NCBI RefSeq assembly: GCF_900163545.1
Contig: NZ_FUHW01000038.1
Coordinates: 62,001 to 126,000, forward strand
Direction of reading: 5' to 3'
Origin: Arthrobacter rhombi
GTDB taxonomy: Bacteria; Actinomycetota; Actinomycetes; Actinomycetales; Micrococcaceae
Length of the DNA: 64,000 nt
Each line of letters begins with the position of its first letter. The first letter of the stretch is position 1. Positions 52,146 to 60,633 of the stretch are shown in pieces. The notes beneath the pieces were generated by a model. It was not told the origin of the DNA. It did no database searches and worked only from the letters and a program-made list of their open reading frames with translations. The position numbers and the translations under genes are program-made.

Positions 52146-52625
52146 ATGAGCATGGTCCCGATTCCTCCCACAGCATTGGTTGCGGGCCTGAGCGGGCAAT
52201 ATCTACTGTCTCGTCACCGGAAGGTGTCGCCGATATCTGTGGTGTTCGCTGGTGCCGTTTCTCTGGCGTCGGGATCGCTCGCCGTGGGGAGTCTGCGCGA
52301 ATTCCTGCGTCAGCGCACGAGCTTCGACCCGGTCGATGTCGAAGCCCCCACGTCCCTCATCGTGAGCGGCCCGAACCGGCTGAGTAGGAATCCTATGTAC
52401 GTCGGCATGGCTGGTCTGCTGGTGTCCCAAGCGATCCTGCGTAGATCCACCATCGCTGTGCTGCCCGTGGCCGCTTTCGTTCTGGTGATCGATCGGTTGC
52501 AGATCCCCGCCGAAGAATCCGCGTTGGGCGCGAAGTTCGGGGCCGACTACAGCCGCTACCGTCGCTCGGTGCCCCGTTGGCTGGGCCGAAGTTCGTTGAA
52601 GGGGTTTGGGCGGGAGGCTTCCTGA
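52146..52625 (+). CDS. Isoprenylcysteine methyltransferase-like (ICMT/PEMT family) membrane protein
   Basis: A 159-aa membrane protein. The C-terminal half carries the family signature GPNRLSRNPMYVGMAGLLVS, then AEESALGAKFGADYSRYRRS followed by VPRWLG, the region that binds S-adenosylmethionine in bacterial relatives. The N-terminal 60 residues contain two helices. The substrate in bacteria is unknown. Stands alone; the 210 bp upstream (51936-52145) have no evident gene. Confidence 0.82.
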   Translation: MSMVPIPPTALVAGLSGQYLLSRHRKVSPISVVFAGAVSLASGSLAVGSLREFLRQRTSFDPVDVEAPTSLIVSGPNRLSRNPMYVGMAGLLVSQAILRRSTIAVLPVAAFVLVIDRLQIPAEESALGAKFGADYSRYRRSVPRWLGRSSLKGFGREAS

Positions 52626-52709
52626 TCCGGGGGTCGGTCTGGTTATAGGTCTGAACCTAGCGCATGGCACGGTCACCGACCCGCCCGCCTACATACTCTC
52701 TCCGCACGG

Positions 52710-53312
52710 CTACTTCGCCACCTCTTCCTCGGCTGTCGGCTCTTCGGCAACGGCCGTGTCTTGACGGGAGGGCCAGAGGGACATTCGATGCAAGAGCTTG
52801 TCCCGCAGAACGAGGGTGTGGAGCAGGACGGCACACATATGGGCGGTGAAAGCTGCGAACAGCAGGTATGCCAGAATCGTGTGTGTCTGCCGCAGGATCG
52901 TAAACACCAGGGGGCTGTGCGGGGCCATCGCCGGCAACTGGAATTGCCCGAAGAGGACGATCGGATCCCCGGCGGCCGAGAGCATGGCCCAGCCCACGAC
53001 GGGTTGGATGAGCAGCAGCGCATACATCAATAATTCGGAATACTTTGCCGCCTGGCGTTCCACGGGCCCCATGGAACTCATGAACGGAGGGGCCCGGTGC
53101 AAGATCCTGTAGACGAGGCGGATCAGCACCAGGGCCAGGATGGTGATGCCTAGCGGTTTATGGATGGCCAATAGGAGTGGTCGGTAGACGAGGGAAGCCA
53201 TCATGACGGCGGCGATGAAGAGCTGGGCCACCACCAGGATGGCCATGGTCCAGTGAAGCAGCCGGGAGGGGAGGGCGAAACGTTCGGGTGGATAGTTTGT
53301 CTTAGTGCTCAT
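52710..53312 (-). CDS. Cytochrome b561-type dihaem membrane protein
   Basis: A 200-aa protein with four helices, of the prokaryotic cytochrome b561 (YodB/CybB) family. Haem-ligand histidines are placed as in the family: LPSRLLHWTMAILVVAQLFI (first), LLLAIHKPLGITILALVLI (second), TILRQTHTILAYLLFAAFTA and AHMCAVLLHTLVLRDKLLHR (last pair). It passes electrons across the membrane. It overlaps the end of the peroxidase gene by 11 bp, so quinol oxidation here may feed the exported peroxidase (inference). ATG 53312. Confidence 0.9.
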   Translation of the reverse strand: MSTKTNYPPERFALPSRLLHWTMAILVVAQLFIAAVMMASLVYRPLLLAIHKPLGITILALVLIRLVYRILHRAPPFMSSMGPVERQAAKYSELLMYALLLIQPVVGWAMLSAAGDPIVLFGQFQLPAMAPHSPLVFTILRQTHTILAYLLFAAFTAHMCAVLLHTLVLRDKLLHRMSLWPSRQDTAVAEEPTAEEEVAK

Positions 53313-54408
53313 CGAGGACCTCTTCCACCTTGATCTTGCTCGGCTGTTTCGACTCGCTGGTGCGTCGGGCGAAGGACCGCGCATAGACGGAGGAGCGTGC
53401 GTTGAGCAGGGGATCGTCTAGAGCCGTGATGCCCTCTGGCAGGATGAGTGGATCGAAATTGATGTCTCGGGCATTGCCCCGGTCTTCGGTCTGCACGGAG
53501 TCGAGGGTCAAGGTGCCCACATCTTTTGTTTTCCGGTCATCTGGCCAAGGTTTGGTCGCATCGTTTGTCTGGTCCTCGGGTTCGCCGATGGTGAGGATCA
53601 GACGCCATTGCAAGGGGGTGTCCGCCGTGGCACGGATGAGTGATTCGAAAAGGTAGTCCTGGCCCGATGGCTGCGGCGGGGTTGCTGGTTTCACGGGTTG
53701 TTCGGGCAGCATTTTCCACCGAACCGGAACCGTTTTGCCGGCCTCGTTGGTGAAACCGAAGGCGTTGAGTCCGTGGAACGTGCTGTTCTCGAACCCGGAA
53801 GTAGGTGGCTGCTGGTGGACGATCTTCATGGCAGCAACGGTTTCGGGGTGGTCTGACAAATACTCCTTCAGCTTCCGGGGGTCCGGTTTCCCGGTCTCCG
53901 GGTCGGGTTTGGAAACGAGGAGCCGATCGACGAAGTTTTGTGGGGTGCTGTCCAGGAACACGGGAATGTTGACCATGGCGGTACGCCATTGCTCACCGTT
54001 GGGAAGGCTGAAGAGCAGAGCCATTCCTCGGACGACGGCGTCGCCATCCGGTGCACAGGGTAGACCGCCGGAGAGTGAGAACCGACCGGTCACAGGAATT
54101 CTGCCGGGGCTGAAGACCGCCGCTGTGGACACGGCCGCGCCGGCTCCGTTGCTCGTGAAGTACCCGGAAGCGCTGAGTCCTTTCGCATGATTTCGCCGGA
54201 AACCGTCATGTTGACCGAACACCGTCTCGAACCGATCAGCAAAGCGTGAAGACGTCAGCTGTTGGGGCGTGAGTACACCGCGTGCGTAGCCGTATCCGCC
54301 GACCGTTACCGCACCGATCCCGCCAACCGCTGAAAGTCCTAGGAGGACCTGGCGGCGGCTAACGGCCCGGGATAAGGGAGAGTGGGTGGGACTTCGTTCA
54401 TCGTTCAT
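53302..54408 (-). CDS. Tat-exported catalase-related peroxidase (SrpA-like)
   Basis: A 368-aa haem protein of the catalase-related peroxidase group. The twin-arginine signal AVSRRQVLLGLSAVGGIGAV lies at residues 16-35. The distal-haem region has RRNHAKGLSASGYFTSNGAG and FSLSGGLPCAPDGDAVVRGM. The proximal Tyr is likely in NARSSVYARSFARRTSES near residue 346. Such exported proteins reduce organic peroxides with an electron donor, here plausibly the overlapping cytochrome b561. The frame is open upstream of 54408, but the Tat signal fixes ATG 54408. Confidence 0.88.
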   Translation of the reverse strand: MNDERSPTHSPLSRAVSRRQVLLGLSAVGGIGAVTVGGYGYARGVLTPQQLTSSRFADRFETVFGQHDGFRRNHAKGLSASGYFTSNGAGAAVSTAAVFSPGRIPVTGRFSLSGGLPCAPDGDAVVRGMALLFSLPNGEQWRTAMVNIPVFLDSTPQNFVDRLLVSKPDPETGKPDPRKLKEYLSDHPETVAAMKIVHQQPPTSGFENSTFHGLNAFGFTNEAGKTVPVRWKMLPEQPVKPATPPQPSGQDYLFESLIRATADTPLQWRLILTIGEPEDQTNDATKPWPDDRKTKDVGTLTLDSVQTEDRGNARDINFDPLILPEGITALDDPLLNARSSVYARSFARRTSESKQPSKIKVEEVLDEH

Positions 54409-54942
54409 CGTTGATCTGCTCCATTCGTGACTTGGTCTAGCTGCGGCGCCTAATAGGCGGATTGGTGAACGCGAGCTCGCCGGGCGTCTGCGTAGAAAAT
54501 GCTGATGAATCCGCTTTCCCAGTTGCGTGCCACGGCGTGGAGCACCCAGAGGGTGCCACCCAGGATGCGGGCGCCCAAATGATCGTCTGCGATCTGGATG
54601 AGCTGGTCCGGTGGGGAGGCGATAGGGGAGGGGCGGGTCAGCTTTAACTGTCGAGGCGGGCTGCCCGCAGATGGTTCTTCTTCCGGTCCGGCTCTGGGGG
54701 CGTCGGCCAGAACATTTCGGGGACGTGCGTGGTTGGGTAACCACCGTGGCGGTCGTCTGGGATGAAGGTCATTTGTCGATACGGGTGGCGGAGAGACAGC
54801 GGATTTCCTGAACCTCTGTGATGGTCAATGACCACAAAACGTAAGTGTCAATTACAGATCTTATTCTTGATTTGATTAAATTAAACTGTAATGTCAGAGA
54901 AGGAGGGTGTCAACGATCCGGCGTGGTGCAGCTGTCGGCCCG
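54409..54942. other. Intergenic region between the GntR gene and the peroxidase operon
   Basis: About 530 bp with no gene I can support. On the minus strand a short frame (54450-54647) reads IADDHLGARILGGTLWVLHA, which looks slightly protein-like, but I cannot place it. AT-rich sequence at 54845-54895 probably contains regulatory sites. Confidence 0.4.
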
Positions 54943-55632
54943 CTATGCGGAGGGGCGGTCCTCGAGCCGGGCCAGATAGTCTGCCAGCGCACGACTGGCT
55001 TCGCGTACATGCGCGCGGGTGGCGTTCTCGGCGTCCTGCGGCGATCCAGCTTTGAGGGCCTTGATGATGGCGGCATGTTCTTCGAGGGCGATTTGAACAC
55101 GTCCGGGAACGCGGGAGGACACGTTGTTCCCGATGCGGACCTGGCCCAAAAGGTTTTCAGCCAAGGACAATAAGCGATGGTTCCCCGAGCTTTGCCAGAT
55201 GGCTTTATGAAATGCCAGATCGAGGTCTCGATAGGCCGAGATGTCGCCCTCTGACACGGCGTGGCGTTGTTGTACCAGTAGTTCTTCCAACGCGGCGACG
55301 ATATCGCTGCGGGATTCCAGCTCGGCGACGCGGCGGGAAGCCACGCTATCGATGACCTCCCGGATCTCGTAGATCTCGAGAATATCTTTACGTCCCAGCT
55401 TGGGGACGAAGTAGCCGCGGTGCTCCTGGGCAACCAAGAGTCCTTGCCGTTCGAGGGCGGCCAATGCAGTGCGAATCGGTGTGGGGGACAGGCCCAACGA
55501 TTCGGTCAGCGGCTGGACGGTGACACGATTGCCGGGGGCCAGCTCGCCGGAGAGGATGAGTCGACGAAGGTGCTCGTAGGCAATCTCGACGTAGCTATTG
55601 CCGCGTACCGGCAACGCGTCCTCGATCACCAT
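54943..55632 (-). CDS. GntR-family regulator (FadR/FCD subfamily)
   Basis: A 229-aa regulator. The winged HTH is IAYEHLRRLILSGELAPGNR, VTVQPLTESLGLSPTPIRTA and LAALERQGLLVAQEHRG (residues 17-73). The C-terminal all-helical FCD ligand domain includes EIYEIREVIDSVASRRVAEL, and the metal-binding Asp/His set is suggested by DLDLAFHKAIWQSSGN and EEHAAIIKALKAG. Ligands are usually small carboxylates. ATG 55632 has a GGAGAT upstream. Confidence 0.92.
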   Translation of the reverse strand: MVIEDALPVRGNSYVEIAYEHLRRLILSGELAPGNRVTVQPLTESLGLSPTPIRTALAALERQGLLVAQEHRGYFVPKLGRKDILEIYEIREVIDSVASRRVAELESRSDIVAALEELLVQQRHAVSEGDISAYRDLDLAFHKAIWQSSGNHRLLSLAENLLGQVRIGNNVSSRVPGRVQIALEEHAAIIKALKAGSPQDAENATRAHVREASRALADYLARLEDRPSA

Positions 55633-55743
55633 GGTCGATCTCCTCTGAATATTCCCTGAGGCCACGAGCGGCCCGAGGTGTTCTCGTACTCACACCGTAG
55701 GGAGATTGTATTAGAAATCTAAATCGGCTGGGTCTGTAACCGG

Positions 55744-56433
55744 TCATGGTCTTGCCCCGCCGCGGTTATGGCTGGCCCCTGGTTCCGCCCCGATCGCTAT
55801 CTTCCGGGCGTTTCCCCACGGGGGATCAGGCATTGAGCCGCGTCGTCTGGTCCTACGCGGACGGGCGCTGCGCATATTCGACCGCATGACGCAGCGGCAC
55901 TTGCTGGGACGAGCAACTTCGATCAGCCCGGCAGCCCTGAACATCTGCGCCGTGCCGACATGGAGGTCCACCGTGATGGCCTCAGCGGTGATCCGTGGGT
56001 AGGCCTCGATGGTTCTTGCCCCCCAACGTCGGGCGTGTGCCACGGCTGCAATGGCCAGCGAACTGGCAATACCCTGTTGGCGATATCCCGCCCGGGTCCA
56101 GAAGCAGCTGATTGCCCAGACGGAGGTGTCCTCAGGCTGTTCGTGACGGCCCCGCCACGCGGTGTGGTTGGGATTGCGCAGAAGAGCGGAATAGGAGGGG
56201 CGCGGGGCTACTGCGCACCAGCCCACGGGTTCCTGATTCATGAAGGCCAATAGACCTGGTGGTGGCTCCCTGTGGCTCTGGTCGTGTAGGCGAAGACAGA
56301 GCTCATCGGCAGGCACTGTGTCGAGGGACTCGCCGGGCTCGAGTTTGTAGCGTTGGCACTGGCAGCGCGAGGCCATGCCGCGATCCCCGAACACGGTTTG
56401 CACCTCGTCCCACGAAGCGACGTCGGTTGACAT
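55744..56433 (-). CDS. GNAT-family acetyltransferase
   Basis: A 229-aa protein. The acetyl-CoA binding core is VWAISCFWTRAGYRQQGIAS followed by SLAIAAVAHARRWGARTIEA (residues about 113-153), with the R/QxxGxG/A loop as RQQGIA. The N-terminal CQCQRYKLEP segment and the last 50 basic residues are unusual. Substrate unknown. ATG 56433 is chosen; the upstream frame is not family-like. Confidence 0.82.
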   Translation of the reverse strand: MSTDVASWDEVQTVFGDRGMASRCQCQRYKLEPGESLDTVPADELCLRLHDQSHREPPPGLLAFMNQEPVGWCAVAPRPSYSALLRNPNHTAWRGRHEQPEDTSVWAISCFWTRAGYRQQGIASSLAIAAVAHARRWGARTIEAYPRITAEAITVDLHVGTAQMFRAAGLIEVARPSKCRCVMRSNMRSARPRRTRRRGSMPDPPWGNARKIAIGAEPGASHNRGGARP

Positions 56434-56605
56434 GATCCTCAACTCCACATTCAAAAGTCCAGGACTCCTGGCGCGTAGCGGATAGGGATGAAGGAATAAC
56501 CAGAGGCTCAAGACGTTGTGCCCAGTGGAAGCCGCCACCGGACCCCGAACAGAGGCGCGGGTGGTGGACGCTCTCGGCGCCAAAGCGGCGCAATCGGAGG
56601 TACGT

Positions 56606-57298
56606 GTGTCTACAGCAGAAAAAGGCCGTGTCGTTATTCTGGGCGGTCATGGCAAGATCGCCCTTCTGGCAGCCCCCAAACTCAAGGACGCCGGCTACGC
56701 CGTTGAATCCGTGATCCGCTCAGAGGCTCAGTCCAGCGATATCGAAGCCGCTGGAGCCAGCCCGGTAGTTCTGGACCTGGAAAATGCCGACGCCGAGGCC
56801 CTGAAGCAGGCGTTTTCCGGTGCACAGGCAGTGGTCTTCTCGGCTGGGGCCGGCGGAGGCAGCCCGGAGCGGACCCGTTCCGTCGATTTTGAGGCCGCGG
56901 CGCGCACCATGGACGCTGCTGAAGCGGCCGGGGTCAAGCGATACGTCATGGTCTCCTATGCGGGCGCCGGCGTTGACGTCGACCGGCTCGACCCCGAGGA
57001 CGCGTTCTATCCTTATGCGCAGGCAAAGCACGACGCCGATGCACATCTGAGGCAGTCAGGTCTCGATTTCACGATTCTTGGCCCCGGACGGCTCACCCTT
57101 GAGCCAGCCAGCGGCAAGATCGTGCTCGCAGATTTCGACGGCACCATGAGCGGCCATGCGCCCTCGGGCGACCAAGCAGTGACCTCACGGGAAAACGTCG
57201 CCGAGGTCCTGACACAGGTGCTGTCGGCCAACTCGGCAATCCGCCAGACGGTGAATTTCTACGATGGCGATACCCCTGTTCCTCAGGCCATCGGCTAA
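56606..57298 (+). CDS. NAD(P)H-binding oxidoreductase (NmrA/atypical SDR)
   Basis: A 230-aa Rossmann protein. GRVVILGGHGKIALLAAPKL is the dinucleotide-binding start and YVMVSYAGAGVDVDRLDPED with YPYAQAKHDADAHLRQS matches the YwnB/NAD-dependent epimerase-like atypical SDRs. It ends VNFYDGDTPVPQAIG. GTG 56606 has GGAGG 5 nt upstream. Role unknown; possibly stress-related reductase. A GCGCCGG-rich stretch follows at 57310. Confidence 0.85.
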   Translation: MSTAEKGRVVILGGHGKIALLAAPKLKDAGYAVESVIRSEAQSSDIEAAGASPVVLDLENADAEALKQAFSGAQAVVFSAGAGGGSPERTRSVDFEAAARTMDAAEAAGVKRYVMVSYAGAGVDVDRLDPEDAFYPYAQAKHDADAHLRQSGLDFTILGPGRLTLEPASGKIVLADFDGTMSGHAPSGDQAVTSRENVAEVLTQVLSANSAIRQTVNFYDGDTPVPQAIG

Positions 57299-57367
57299 GC
57301 CCGACGGCTAAAGAAGCGGCGCCCGGCCCCGAGTTGGGCGCCGCCGGTTACCGGTATCCTCATCAGC

Positions 57368-58207
57368 ATGGCCACCACGCGAGATCCACAATTGACGGGC
57401 TCGTCCTGGCACCTGGATTCCTTTGATATCGATGCCTACCTCTCCGCGGTCGGCGTCGAGCGGGAGAAGCCGGGACTGGAGTTCCTGGAACGGCTGATCT
57501 GCGCGCATCTGGAAACTTTCCCCTTCGCCAACATCGATATATTGCTTGGCAGCCATCCAGGCGTCGAACCGGTCAACGTCCAACGGCAAATCGTGGACCG
57601 TCGACGCGGAGGATACTGCTTTGAACACGCCCAAATATTTGCCGCCGTCGCCGCAGACCTCGGTTACCGCGTCCGCCGGCAACTGGGTCGGGTGCACTCG
57701 CCATACAACACGCGGACCCATATGACCGTGGCCGTCCTGACCGAAGAGGCCTGGTTCCTGACAGATCCCGGATTCGGCTTCAGCATCCGTGGGCCGCTTT
57801 CCTTGCAACACGGTGCACACAGGAACGACGGCGGACGCGTCTTCAGCATCAGCCATGATAGCCAAGACGGAGTGGATCGCTGGTCGCTCCACCGCGACGG
57901 CGGACTGCAGCACGTGACGGATGGTTTGAAGGTCCAACCGGCAGATGTGCGTTCCGGGCACCTTGTCACGTCGACCAGTACCACCGCCGGGCCATTCACC
58001 CGGGCATTGATCGCGTCCCGATTCACCGCCGACGGGCATGTCACGGTCACCTCCGGTACCCGGACCGTCCGACGCAACAGCCAGCCCACGCGCCAGGAAA
58101 CGATCACTACCGCCGAAGCCGTGGACGGCGTCCGGGAGCTCGGGGTCTCATTAACCAGCGACGAACAAAACAGGCTGCTGCGGGTCCTTGAGGGGTGGGC
58201 ACCATGA
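57368..58207 (+). CDS. nat: Arylamine N-acetyltransferase
   Basis: A 279-aa enzyme that moves acetyl groups from acetyl-CoA to arylamines or hydrazines through a Cys-His-Asp triad. Cys is in RRGGYCFEHAQIFAAVAADL (near residue 83), His in NTRTHMTVAVLTEEAWFLTD (near 121), Asp in TDPGFGFSIRGP (near 136). Length is standard for bacterial NATs. Its stop overlaps the next gene (ATGA), giving a two-gene operon. Confidence 0.95.
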   Translation: MATTRDPQLTGSSWHLDSFDIDAYLSAVGVEREKPGLEFLERLICAHLETFPFANIDILLGSHPGVEPVNVQRQIVDRRRGGYCFEHAQIFAAVAADLGYRVRRQLGRVHSPYNTRTHMTVAVLTEEAWFLTDPGFGFSIRGPLSLQHGAHRNDGGRVFSISHDSQDGVDRWSLHRDGGLQHVTDGLKVQPADVRSGHLVTSTSTTAGPFTRALIASRFTADGHVTVTSGTRTVRRNSQPTRQETITTAEAVDGVRELGVSLTSDEQNRLLRVLEGWAP

Positions 58208-59064
58208 GAGGGGCTGCGGCACCGGATGCCGTGGAACCAGCACGTAGTGACGGGGCAATCACGAACCCGAAACCCTGGATCCAGCGTCGAGGCACCGGAA
58301 CTCCGCTCGTGATAATTCACGGCAATGGGGTCGACCACCGGCTGCTTCTGCCACTGGATCCCTGCCTGGCTACACCGGGTGACTGGGAGAGGATCTACCT
58401 TGACCTCCCCGGATTCGGGAAAACAGCTGCGCTGGAAGAACCGGGAGGACTGCCCGAACTCCTCCACTGGCTCCGCGGGACGATCTCCGACCTGGTGGGT
58501 CATGAAGAATTCGCCCTCCTGGGGAATTCGCTCGGTGGACTTCTCGCCGGCCGCATCGCTTCGATGTTCGGGGGACAGGTGCTCGGATTGGCCTTGCTGG
58601 CTCCCGTGGTTCACCCTAGGCAGCGGGACCGCAGGGTGCCGCTGCGGAGCATCCTGCACCGTGATCCTGGGTTTCTGCAGTCGCTCGACCCGTCGGATGC
58701 CCATGAATTCGAACAGATGACGGTGTATCAATCCGCCGAATCGTGGGCGGCTTTCCGTGACACCGCACTGCCGGGAATCCGCACCGCAGACACAGCGGCG
58801 GGGATTCGCCTGGCCCGTGGATATCGGCTCGATGACGAGGTCGGGCCCGATACGCCGCCACTGACGTGTCCGACGCTGATCCTCACCGGACGCCAGGACC
58901 ATATCGTGGGATTCGAAGACCAGATCGGCCTCCTGCAGAGATACCCCCACGCAACCTACATGGCCCTCGACGGCGCTGGACATAACGTGCATCTGGACCA
59001 GCCTGGCCCGGTCGACATCCTCCTCAAGGACTGGATCCGACGAATCCGTCAAGCGGCGTTCTAA
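58204..59064 (+). CDS. Alpha/beta hydrolase
   Basis: A 286-aa alpha/beta hydrolase. The oxyanion-hole HGNG is in PLVIIHGNGVDHRLLLPLDP, the nucleophile elbow is FALLGNSLGGLLAGRI (Ser in G-N-S-L-G), the acid is in LILTGRQDHIVGFED and the His is in YMALDGAGHNVHLDQPGP. Substrate is unknown; in some actinobacteria a NAT gene sits beside a C-C hydrolase, but no other catabolic gene is present here. ATG 58204 overlaps nat by 4 bp. Confidence 0.87.
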   Translation: MRGAAAPDAVEPARSDGAITNPKPWIQRRGTGTPLVIIHGNGVDHRLLLPLDPCLATPGDWERIYLDLPGFGKTAALEEPGGLPELLHWLRGTISDLVGHEEFALLGNSLGGLLAGRIASMFGGQVLGLALLAPVVHPRQRDRRVPLRSILHRDPGFLQSLDPSDAHEFEQMTVYQSAESWAAFRDTALPGIRTADTAAGIRLARGYRLDDEVGPDTPPLTCPTLILTGRQDHIVGFEDQIGLLQRYPHATYMALDGAGHNVHLDQPGPVDILLKDWIRRIRQAAF

Positions 59065-59212
59065 GGGACTTCGCGCTTGGAGACTTATCTCCTAGATTTT
59101 TTCCGAGGAACGATCGGCTCGTCGAGACTCGTTGAGGCGGGACTGTACCGGTCGTGCAATGACCCGGTGTGCCGCCAGGAATATCCGGGCCGTTCCCAGA
59201 GTTGGGTGCCAT

Positions 59213-60136
59213 ATGCGAGCAATGACCTATAGCAAGTACGGAAGCAACGACGTTTTGGAGCTCACCGAACTGGACCTGCCCAAGGTCGGTCCCGGGGAGG
59301 TGCGCATCCGCGTGACTCACGCCTCGGTCAACCCTGTTGATTGGAAGATCATGTCAGGGGGCCTTGATGGACTCATGGATGCATATTTTCCTGTCATTCC
59401 CGGATGGGACGTGGCGGGAGTAGTCGACACCGTGGGACCCGACGTCCCGGAATTCACCAGCGGTGACCGGGTCGCCGCCTATGCGCGAAAGCAGGTGGTC
59501 TCCGGTGGAACCTTCGCTGAATACGTGACGGTCTTCGCCGCGGATGTTGCCGCGATCCCGGCAGGCGTGCCAAATGCTACTGCGGCCGCACTGCCCCTGG
59601 CGGGGCTCACGGCACAGCGGAGTCTCGAAGCGCTCGACCTACGCCCGGGTGAACGACTGTTGGTTCACGCAGCCTCCGGGGGCGTCGGTACCTTGGCGGC
59701 CCAACTGGCCATCTCCGCCGGGGCGGAAGTGGTCGGCACCGCATCCGCGGCGAACCATGAGAAGCTGTCCGCGCTGGGTGTCACCCCAGTTAGCTACGGA
59801 GACGGGTTGAGCCAGAGGCTGCGCGAAATGGCCCCCGAAGGTTTCGATAAGGTCGCCGACTATGCGGGAGGAGTCCTTGAAACGACGCTGTCGGTGCTGA
59901 AAGAAGGCGGCCGCCACGTGTCGATCGCCGATCCGACCGTCACCGAACATGGTGGTCGCTGGCTATGGGTCCGCCCCGACGGTCCACGGTTGGGTGAGCT
60001 GCTGGCCCGTGTGGCAGCAGGGACTCTCGACGTCGCGATCGGTGGGGTCTACGGACTCGAAGAGACCGCTGCTGCCTTTAGTGCCTCTCAACAAGGAACG
60101 GCCCGCGGGAAGCTCGTTCTGCACATCGCGGACTAA
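59213..60136 (+). CDS. NADP-dependent quinone oxidoreductase-like (zinc-free MDR)
   Basis: A 307-aa medium-chain reductase. GroES-like start MRAMTYSKYGSNDVLELTEL, substrate-domain PVIPGWDVAGVVDTVGPDVP, and nucleotide-binding LLVHAASGGVGTLAAQLAIS (AASGGVG, about residues 149-155) are in order. Zinc ligands are absent, as in quinone reductases and enoyl reductases. ATG 59213 matches homologue starts; the longer open frame upstream does not. A strong hairpin follows. Confidence 0.9.
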   Translation: MRAMTYSKYGSNDVLELTELDLPKVGPGEVRIRVTHASVNPVDWKIMSGGLDGLMDAYFPVIPGWDVAGVVDTVGPDVPEFTSGDRVAAYARKQVVSGGTFAEYVTVFAADVAAIPAGVPNATAAALPLAGLTAQRSLEALDLRPGERLLVHAASGGVGTLAAQLAISAGAEVVGTASAANHEKLSALGVTPVSYGDGLSQRLREMAPEGFDKVADYAGGVLETTLSVLKEGGRHVSIADPTVTEHGGRWLWVRPDGPRLGELLARVAAGTLDVAIGGVYGLEETAAAFSASQQGTARGKLVLHIAD

Positions 60137-60153
60137 TCCGGTCACACCCCGAA

Positions 60154-60183
60154 GCGAGGCCGCGTCCAGGGGCGCGGCCTCGC
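60154..60183 (+). terminator. Hairpin after the quinone reductase-like gene
   Basis: A perfect 11-bp stem, GCGAGGCCGCG (60154-60164) with CGCGGCCTCGC (60173-60183), and an 8-nt loop, followed by GTGGATTTCG. Confidence 0.75.
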
Positions 60184-60633
60184 GTGGATTTCGCTTCCGG
60201 ACCAGAGGGCTCGTATCACCGCACCACCGCTCATGCAAAGATTAAATTCGACGTCACCGATATGGGGTTCGGAGACCGACGATCGGGTGTCGCGTCAAAT
60301 GGGCAGCGAGACACGCCGTCATTGATTGGGAAGCTTTACAAAATCTTCGAGGATCCGCTTGATGGCGGGGACAAGTAGTTGACAATCCCCAATCTGAAGC
60401 AGACCCTTGATTTCTCGCGGGAGGATCGATGTTGTCGCGACCCTTCGAATGAATGTGACCATCGTCTCGCAAAGTTGCGACTCCATAACAACAGAATCTG
60501 AAGCGAGATTTTTATATCCAAGGGGCCCCTCCGCAGTCTATGGTTTCTCTATGTGAGACAGGCCACTCCTCGTGGTCTGTCGCAGTCAAGTGGATCGCTC
60601 GGCTGGAGAACACACCTAACTCAAGGAGGCGGA
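60184..60633 (+). other. Leader/intergenic region before the oligopeptide transporter
   Basis: A 450-bp region with locally AT-rich stretches (for example near 60235-60260 and 60500-60520). I see no gene with family similarity and no clear riboswitch fold. It probably carries the promoter of the ABC operon. Confidence 0.4.

Noticed and set aside
54450..54772. Two short minus-strand frames between the peroxidase and GntR genes
   Set aside because: No ribosome-binding site, no recognisable family and the frames change midway; not enough to call a gene or pseudogene.
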